Below, one piece after another: positions 23,669 to 28,455 of a stretch of 28,455 bases of DNA. Under the pieces are notes generated by a model. That model worked only from the letters and a program-made list of their open reading frames with translations, made no database searches and was not told where the DNA came from. Origin of the DNA: JAAYJR01 sp964611525 (GTDB lineage Bacteria > Bacteroidota > Bacteroidia > Bacteroidales > Prolixibacteraceae). Numbering within the stretch: the first letter of the stretch is position 1; the number at the start of each line of letters is the position of its first letter. A program made the position numbers and the translations under genes. Location: NCBI GenBank assembly GCA_964611525.1, contig CAZTAL010000004.1:1-28455 (forward strand), in the 5' to 3' direction.

Positions 23669-23727
23669 ATTGTATTATTTCAAGTTAATTTCCCCTTTCA
23701 TTAAGGTGAGGGGATGATATTTTTTTA

Positions 23728-24492
23728 TTAATAATAAATATTTTTTATATCGCATTTTTCCAGTTCAATTAAAAAGTTTGCAATTTTTGTGGTAACATCT
23801 TCAAGAAAAGTCTTTCCTTTTTCAGGAGATGATTTTTTGGGATTACCCACACCTGTATCTTCAGAAATTTTATCCCAACGCCGTGGCGACCAGGCTGTTT
23901 TGTTATTCAGTCCCTCAAGCCTGAATTTTTTTGCTTTTCCTTCCCCGGCTTCTTCCAAGGGGAGTGCCAGTTCGGGGAAATAATACATTATAATACTTGT
24001 TTCCATTTCATTGGCATGATCTCCGCCTTCTTCGAAATATTCCGAATTGTCAAGCATATTAAACCATTCGTTCAAGGCGATAAACATTTCCGGGTATTCA
24101 GGTAATATTTCCCTTATCACCGGTTTAAAGTCATTGCCCCCGTGTCCGTTCATAATAACCAGTTTATGAATTCCCTGTTTGTCAAGAGCTTTTACTATAT
24201 CCTCAAGAATGAGTTTCTGGGTTGATGGCCGTGTATGAAGACAAAAAGGCAGTTCTATTTGTCCAATGTTCTGAACCCCCAAAGGAATAGTAGGCAATAC
24301 CATGATTTTTGCTCCTTCTTCCCATGCTTTACGGGCTGCATCAGCAGCAATACGGGTTGTTTCAATTGAGTCGGTACCAAATGGTAAATGATAATTGTGA
24401 GGTTCAGTAGCTCCCCAGGGAAGTATAGCTACTTCGTAATGATGATTTTTCAGTTGTTTCCAATTAGTTTCTTCTAAAATATACGGTCTCAT
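23728..24492 (-). CDS. creatininase-family amidohydrolase
   Basis: A 254-residue metal-dependent amidohydrolase of the creatininase family. Metal-site residues are E30 and H32 (GATEPHNYHLP), D41 (FGTDS), H117 in NGHGGN, and E162 in DHANEMETS. In true creatininase the NGHGGN segment carries a further Glu ligand; here it is Gly119, as in family members acting on other substrates, including pyrimidine or flavin and mycofactocin intermediates. The physiological substrate is unknown. It precedes pepE on the same strand. A C-terminal segment after about 240 is poorly conserved. Confidence 0.88.
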   Translation of the reverse strand: MRPYILEETNWKQLKNHHYEVAILPWGATEPHNYHLPFGTDSIETTRIAADAARKAWEEGAKIMVLPTIPLGVQNIGQIELPFCLHTRPSTQKLILEDIVKALDKQGIHKLVIMNGHGGNDFKPVIREILPEYPEMFIALNEWFNMLDNSEYFEEGGDHANEMETSIIMYYFPELALPLEEAGEGKAKKFRLEGLNNKTAWSPRRWDKISEDTGVGNPKKSSPEKGKTFLEDVTTKIANFLIELEKCDIKNIYY

Positions 24493-24758
24493 ATGGACAA
24501 ATTTTTATTTTACGTTAATCGATTTTATTCTTTTCATTCTGTTCTTTAATTGAATATTATTTGAAAAAGAAGTCAATCTATTTTTAATCCATAACATAAC
24601 ACTTAAGTTTATTAGTTACTCATAAAATTTTGTTTTGTAATTAAATTACTAAAGACAGATTTTTTTTGATTACATCTATTATGTCCGTTGACTTCGCTAT
24701 GCTTTTTTTCAAAATAGTCATTCACTAACAGTAAAATCATAGTTTTTTTCATTAATCA

Positions 24759-25586
24759 TTAAAGCCTGAATAAAGTTACACCGAAAGTAAAGAATGTAAG
24801 CACAGGTCCTTTATTTTCTTTGAACAACGGAACCAATTCATATGTAGCAAATAAGTTGATCCACCGGTAACCTGTCCGCATCATCAGTCCGTATTTAAAA
24901 TCATGTAAAGAATAATGGCCGGGGACTTTAAGTTTTTCTTTTTTCCCTTCAGAACGGTATTTGATTTTTGTATGGCTGTTTAGTCTGATTCCTCCGTACA
25001 GTCCTGCAGAAAAGTAAATCCTGTTTTTAAAATGCTTAACAGGAATTTGAAATTCCGCTAATAATGGAAGTGTAAGAGAAATAATTGAAAGCTTTGATTT
25101 TTGATTTTGATCGAAATAGAGTATTTGTGGTTCAATTTTACCGTTGTCCAATCGCCGTATAGTTGTGTTTTTATCAAGTCTGTAGCTTTGAAGGTGTAAT
25201 CCGATTCCCGTAACCAAGCCTATTGTGTTGAAATTACGTTGCAAACCTATACTTTGTTGTATAAAGTTTATATATGTTGAGTTAGATAGCAATAAATCAT
25301 TTTCCATAAATTTTGAATTGTAGTCACTGTAATCAGCACTAAGGAATGTATTAAATCCGAAATCAATTCCTGCCCAGTGTCCCGAAAATTTATCCTTCCA
25401 TAAATTAAATCCCTGTTTGGAAAAGTCTTTCAGATCAATATTTTTTAGAAGTTTGTGTGGATCTTTTTTGACAGGCATGATTGTATCAGTCTCTTGTGCG
25501 TATGATAGGAAGGAAGTGGCTGTTAATAATATCACCGTTAGTATCCAACGCAGGGTGTTTGGTAATTTGATTGATTGCAACTTCAT
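24759..25586 (-). CDS. outer-membrane beta-barrel protein
   Basis: A 275-residue exported protein: signal peptide about 1-30 (ending FLSYAQ), a short linker rich in Lys and Asp, then alternating amphipathic strands from about 70 to the end (GIDFGFNTFLSADY, IGLVTGIGLHLQSY, YFSAGLYGGIRL, LMMRTGYRWINLFATYELVPLF) and a C-terminal Phe-rich strand ending FTFGVTLFRL. It fits the PorT-like outer-membrane barrel families common in Bacteroidota. Function is unknown. ATG 25586 is chosen over TTG 25592. It stands alone, facing away from the URO-D/MtaA-like gene. Confidence 0.78.
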   Translation of the reverse strand: MKLQSIKLPNTLRWILTVILLTATSFLSYAQETDTIMPVKKDPHKLLKNIDLKDFSKQGFNLWKDKFSGHWAGIDFGFNTFLSADYSDYNSKFMENDLLLSNSTYINFIQQSIGLQRNFNTIGLVTGIGLHLQSYRLDKNTTIRRLDNGKIEPQILYFDQNQKSKLSIISLTLPLLAEFQIPVKHFKNRIYFSAGLYGGIRLNSHTKIKYRSEGKKEKLKVPGHYSLHDFKYGLMMRTGYRWINLFATYELVPLFKENKGPVLTFFTFGVTLFRL

Positions 25587-25627
25587 TTTCAAAATGTGAT
25601 TTTGAGACGAGTTTTATTTTTTTGGAG

Positions 25628-25635
25628 CAAATTTA
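25628..25635 (-). promoter_or_regulatory. -7 box of the beta-barrel gene
   Basis: On the minus strand TAAATTTG fits TAnnTTTG, 41 bases upstream of ATG 25586. Confidence 0.45.
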
Positions 25636-25841
25636 AGCGATTTATAATAAACAGAGTAGAAAAAGTAATTAAAAAAATAATAGTTGTTAATTTCTCTATA
25701 TAACAATGGAAATTTCATTAGCTTAAATTTTATCTTTGTACTTACGAGTTCAACCTTAGTCTTAATATTTGTATTTGGTATAAAGTCTTTATGTTCTTTA
25801 CAACTAATTGAAAATCAGCATAATAATTTTATTAATTTATT

Positions 25842-25868
25842 TAAAAAGGCCGCTAAGCGCTTTTTTAG
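25842..25868. repeat. hairpin element, copy 2 of 2
   Basis: TAAAAAGG, then CCGC-TAA-GCG, then CTTTTTTAG. It matches 89-114 at all but a few positions, has the same GCGC-type stem with a three-base loop, and lies upstream of a gene in the same way. Dispersed repeat or terminator are the two readings. Confidence 0.5.
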
Positions 25869-26040
25869 GCCAGATTTATTTATGAGTCCGCTCTTTATTA
25901 TAGTTTGTAATCAAATTTCAAAAACAATTGATAAAATGCTAATTTAAATTTTTTATATTCAATTTTTTATATTTTTATCATTTATGGCCTTTGCTGTATT
26001 TCTACTTTTCGAAGAAGGCTCATTTATTAATTTGGAAATT

Positions 26041-27042
26041 ATGAACAAAACAGAAAAATTTCACCACCTTCAGGAGAAAGGAGCTTTAAAGGATGAAGTA
26101 TTATTTCGTCCGATATTAATGTATTTTGCAGCTAATTTTATAGGCAAAACTTACGGAGAATTCGCATCTGACTATAAAGTGTTGGCGGAAGCAAATCTTC
26201 GCTGTCTCGACGAATTTGATCTTGATATGCTGGGATTGATCTCCGATCCCTATCGTGAAACCAGCGCCTTCGGGGCAAAAATTAAATACATACCGGACGG
26301 AGTTCCCCGTTGTCTGAATTACGTGGTAAAAACAATGGATGATGTCAGAGATTTAAAGATTCCCGATGTTTATAAAGCAGAGCGGACATCAGACCGTATT
26401 AAGGGAGGAGAGCTTCTTTCGAAGAAGACACAGGGAACGATTCCGATTATCGGCTGGATAGAAGGTCCGCTGGCAGAGGCATGCGATCTGGTCGGTGTAG
26501 AAAATATGATGATGCAATTAATGGTTGATCCTGATTTTTGCAATAGCTTGATGGATAAATGTATGATAACTGCTAAAGATTTTGCTAAAGCACAAATAGA
26601 GGCTGGTTGTGAAATAATAGGTATGGGAGATGCAGTTTGTTCACAGATAGACGGATTGACTTATGAGCAATTCATAAAAGAACGCCATAAAGAACTTATA
26701 AGTTACATACATGATTTGGGCGGAAAAATTAAACTTCATATCTGCGGAGATACAAACCATTTACTTCCGTATTACAGGGAATTGAATCTTGATATACTTG
26801 ATCTCGACTGGCAGGTAGACGTTCAGCATGCTCGTGATATACTGGGAGAAAAAGTTATTTTGGGCGGTAATATTAATCCGGTACTGGTACAGGATAAAAG
26901 CAGAGATGAGATATATAGTCTTAGTCGTAATCTGGTTGAGGAGTTCAAAGATGAACGTTACCTTCTTTCGGCAGGCTGCGAGATAACCGTGCTTACTCCC
27001 CCTGAAAATCTGAAAGCAATGACGGAGGCGGCGGTATTGTGA
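26041..27042 (+). CDS. MtaA/CmuA-like corrinoid methyltransferase family protein
   Basis: A 333-residue member of the URO-D/MtaA superfamily. It has the zinc triad typical of corrinoid-dependent methyltransferases: H233-I-C235-G-D and C313 in SAGCEITVLTPPENL, matching the His-x-Cys and Cys ligands of MtaA. Other family blocks are GWIEGPLAEACDL, GDAVCSQI and LGGNINPV. Activation of a thiol for methyl transfer from a methylated corrinoid protein is the expected chemistry. No corrinoid protein or substrate methyltransferase is beside it, so the pathway partner is unknown. ATG 26041 is preferred to 25984, whose extra 19 residues are hydrophobic and do not fit the family. Confidence 0.85.
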   Translation: MNKTEKFHHLQEKGALKDEVLFRPILMYFAANFIGKTYGEFASDYKVLAEANLRCLDEFDLDMLGLISDPYRETSAFGAKIKYIPDGVPRCLNYVVKTMDDVRDLKIPDVYKAERTSDRIKGGELLSKKTQGTIPIIGWIEGPLAEACDLVGVENMMMQLMVDPDFCNSLMDKCMITAKDFAKAQIEAGCEIIGMGDAVCSQIDGLTYEQFIKERHKELISYIHDLGGKIKLHICGDTNHLLPYYRELNLDILDLDWQVDVQHARDILGEKVILGGNINPVLVQDKSRDEIYSLSRNLVEEFKDERYLLSAGCEITVLTPPENLKAMTEAAVL

Positions 27043-27240
27043 TGATGGAACACTGATATCGAAGATTGTAGTGATTTATAATTATTTTTGTGAATATTTG
27101 TAAAATCTGTGTAATCTGTGTTCTATAATAAAATGTGAAGTATATTTTATTTCATTAGGATTTTTGATTATTTTTATCAGCATTAATTAATTATCAGGAG
27201 AAATAAGTAAGCTTGTTCAGGCTAACCAAACCAATTTGTA

Positions 27241-27795
27241 ATGAACGACCGGGGAAATTTATCAAAGTCTATTTCGAAAAAGGATTTGAAATCCTTTGAG
27301 GAATTTTTTTATTTGTATTACCCCCGTTTGAAAAATTATGCCTTAAGAATCTTACACAATGAAGCAGAAGCAGAAGACCTTGTTCAGGATATTTTTATAC
27401 AGCTATGGGAAAAAGGAATAAAATCTGATAATAAAAATATAAGCTCCTTTCTTTTTACCTCTTTGAAAAATAAGTGCCTGAATATTCTTAAACACAGAGT
27501 AGTAAAAGATAAACATATTATTCAATCAACTAATGCCGTCACCGAAGAATTATACCATATAAGTTTTCAGAACAGCGGTGAATTTATATCGATGGAAGAA
27601 ATGCTAATAAATGAAGTAGAAAACATTATCGCTGAGACTCCTGAAAAATGCCAGACAGCTTTTCGTTTGAAGTGGTTTGAAGGGAAAAAAATCCGCGAAA
27701 TAGCCGAGATAATGGATATTTCCACAACTATGGTAGATAAACACCTTGCCAAAGGAATGAAGGTTGTCAAAAACAAATTAAATACAGAATTATAA
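27241..27795 (+). CDS. ECF RNA polymerase sigma factor
   Basis: A 184-residue Bacteroidota-type ECF sigma factor: region 2 at about 15-85 (FEEFFYLYYPRLKNYALRIL, AEDLVQDIFIQLWEK) and region 4 at about 125-180 (ETPEKCQTAFRLKWFEGKK, IREIAEIMDISTTMVDKHLAKGM). It should redirect RNA polymerase to a small regulon. The FecR-type anti-sigma gene lies 202 bases downstream, the arrangement used in SusC/SusD-linked regulation. No strong ribosome site precedes ATG 27241. Confidence 0.95.
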   Translation: MNDRGNLSKSISKKDLKSFEEFFYLYYPRLKNYALRILHNEAEAEDLVQDIFIQLWEKGIKSDNKNISSFLFTSLKNKCLNILKHRVVKDKHIIQSTNAVTEELYHISFQNSGEFISMEEMLINEVENIIAETPEKCQTAFRLKWFEGKKIREIAEIMDISTTMVDKHLAKGMKVVKNKLNTEL

Positions 27796-27881
27796 TTTTT
27801 ATGAAAATACAATAATAAAATTTTATCAATTTTTACAAAAGTTTAAAAATTTGGAATATATGGTTGCAATATTTGACAGTA

Positions 27882-27889
27882 TAAGTTTG
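27882..27889 (+). promoter_or_regulatory. candidate -7 box of the anti-sigma gene
   Basis: TAAGTTTG fits TAnnTTTG in the 202-base gap between the sigma factor and FecR genes, suggesting the anti-sigma gene has its own promoter. Confidence 0.4.
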
Positions 27890-27997
27890 TTTTGTTTCAA
27901 ATTAGATAAATAGTTAATTCAGTTACCTTAAAAAGTTTATAAATAGGGTTGGTAAAAAAATGATAAGGTTGTATTACTATTAAATACATTTATTTAA

Positions 27998-28455
27998 ATG
28001 GATCATTTTAGATTAAAAAATAATATAAAATTTTTTTTAGAAGGAAAGCTTTCAATAGAAGAAGAAAAAGAATTATTACAATGGATTAAGGGGTCTTCTG
28101 ATAATGAAAAATATTTTCATCATCTACAAAAAGAGTTGGGTGATGATTTAATAAAATTTCGGAACAAAAATATTGTTGGATATTGGAAAAAATTTCTTCA
28201 AAATGTTGAGCCTCAGTTAAAGAAAGAAATTACTATTTCATATTTTTTAAAAAAATATTATCGCTGTGTAGCATCTGTTGCGGCAGCTTTTTTTTTAGGT
28301 ATTGTTATTACTTTATTTATTTTTTGGAGAGTTTGTTCATATGACCGGATAGCTTTAACAGAGCAAAAAATAAATACCCCATATGGAGCAAGAACACAGT
28401 TTTTATTACCCGATAGTTCATTAGTTTGGTTAAATTCCGGGTCGGAGCTGGTTTT
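27998..28455 (+). CDS. FecR-type anti-sigma factor (5' part, runs off window)
   Basis: ATG 27998 opens a frame that stays open to the window edge (152 codons). It begins MDHFRLKNNIKFFLEGKL, followed by an acidic helical segment (FecR N-terminal), a membrane helix at about 92-111 (SVAAAFFLGIVITLFIFW) and the start of the FecR domain (INTPYGARTQFLLPDSSLVWLNSGS, where the conserved V-L-A-D-G-T style strand is seen as LPDSS). It should hold the sigma factor inactive until a TonB-linked receptor signals. A SusC-like gene is expected just beyond the window. Confidence 0.85.
   Translation, partial: MDHFRLKNNIKFFLEGKLSIEEEKELLQWIKGSSDNEKYFHHLQKELGDDLIKFRNKNIVGYWKKFLQNVEPQLKKEITISYFLKKYYRCVASVAAAFFLGIVITLFIFWRVCSYDRIALTEQKINTPYGARTQFLLPDSSLVWLNSGSELV

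Larger units (their letters stand above)
25593..26040. other. divergent intergenic region, beta-barrel and URO-D genes
   Basis: It holds a -7 box for the barrel gene (25635-25628, minus) and the second copy of the hairpin repeat (25842-25868). An 87-codon frame at 25684-25947 runs through the hairpin and has no homology I recognise. No further feature was seen. Confidence 0.5.

Noticed and set aside
25684..25947. 87-codon frame between the barrel and MtaA-like genes
   Set aside because: Runs through the hairpin repeat and has composition like translated AT-rich DNA.
25984..26040. 19-residue N-terminal extension of the MtaA-like protein
   Set aside because: Hydrophobic and not typical of the family; ATG 26041 gives the expected N-terminus.
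27103..27122. tandem AATCTGTG-like repeat
   Set aside because: Only two short units; a common short phrase in bacterial intergenic DNA, too little to call a feature.
1..28455. CRISPR array, tRNA, rRNA, insertion sequence or prophage
   Set aside because: No regularly spaced repeats, cloverleaf, rRNA motif, transposase or phage gene was recognised.

Overview
The window is AT-rich DNA from a member of the Bacteroidota, most likely a marine or gut anaerobe of the Bacteroidales/Marinilabiliales type. The evidence is a type IX secretion C-terminal sorting domain, Bacteroidota-type -7 promoter boxes (TAnnTTTG) ahead of several genes, lipoprotein sulfatases, a DUF4271-hemD pair, a DAHP synthase-chorismate mutase fusion, and a Bacteroides-style ECF sigma/FecR pair. 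Most of it is chromosomal core with carbohydrate and sulfate-ester accessory genes between. No tRNA, rRNA, CRISPR array, insertion sequence or phage gene was seen.

Layout. 1-1742: a solitary two-domain class II aldolase/adducin protein whose second domain has lost its zinc ligands. 2001-6033 (minus): trpS followed by two lipoprotein sulfatases in one tight run. 6305-9251: polA and a 54-residue protein resembling the N-terminal part of HigA-type antitoxins. 9421-11801: DUF4271 membrane protein, hemD and rnpA. 11806-14122 (minus): tyrA and a DAHP synthase/chorismate mutase fusion with an overlapping stop/start, behind a leader. 14136-16701 (minus): a secreted T9SS zinc-protease-like protein and a tiny single-pass membrane ORF. 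17168-19338: a REC-PAS-HisKA_3 kinase and a NarL/LuxR response regulator. 19591-21039: a secreted GH32 fructan hydrolase. 21633-22727 and 26041-27042: two divergent URO-D/MtaA superfamily proteins. 22946-24492 (minus): a creatininase-family hydrolase and a PepE peptidase. 24759-25586 (minus): an outer-membrane beta-barrel protein. 27241-28455: an ECF sigma factor and the start of its FecR-type anti-sigma factor, cut by the window edge.

The strongest discovery is in front of tyrA. The minus strand carries a -7 box, a 24-codon leader ORF with five tyrosine codons (run TYYYGYSYFG), a GC-rich hairpin with a U tract, and a 7-bp alternative pairing between the end of the leader ORF and the 5' arm of the terminator. 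This has all the parts of a ribosome-mediated attenuator sensing charged tRNA-Tyr and controlling tyrA and the aromatic-pathway entry enzyme. Other points of interest are a 14-bp inverted repeat that places two -7 boxes head to head at the attenuator promoter, recurring ACCCTWAGGGT palindromes, a two-copy hairpin repeat, and an 18-bp inverted repeat flanking the aldolase gene.
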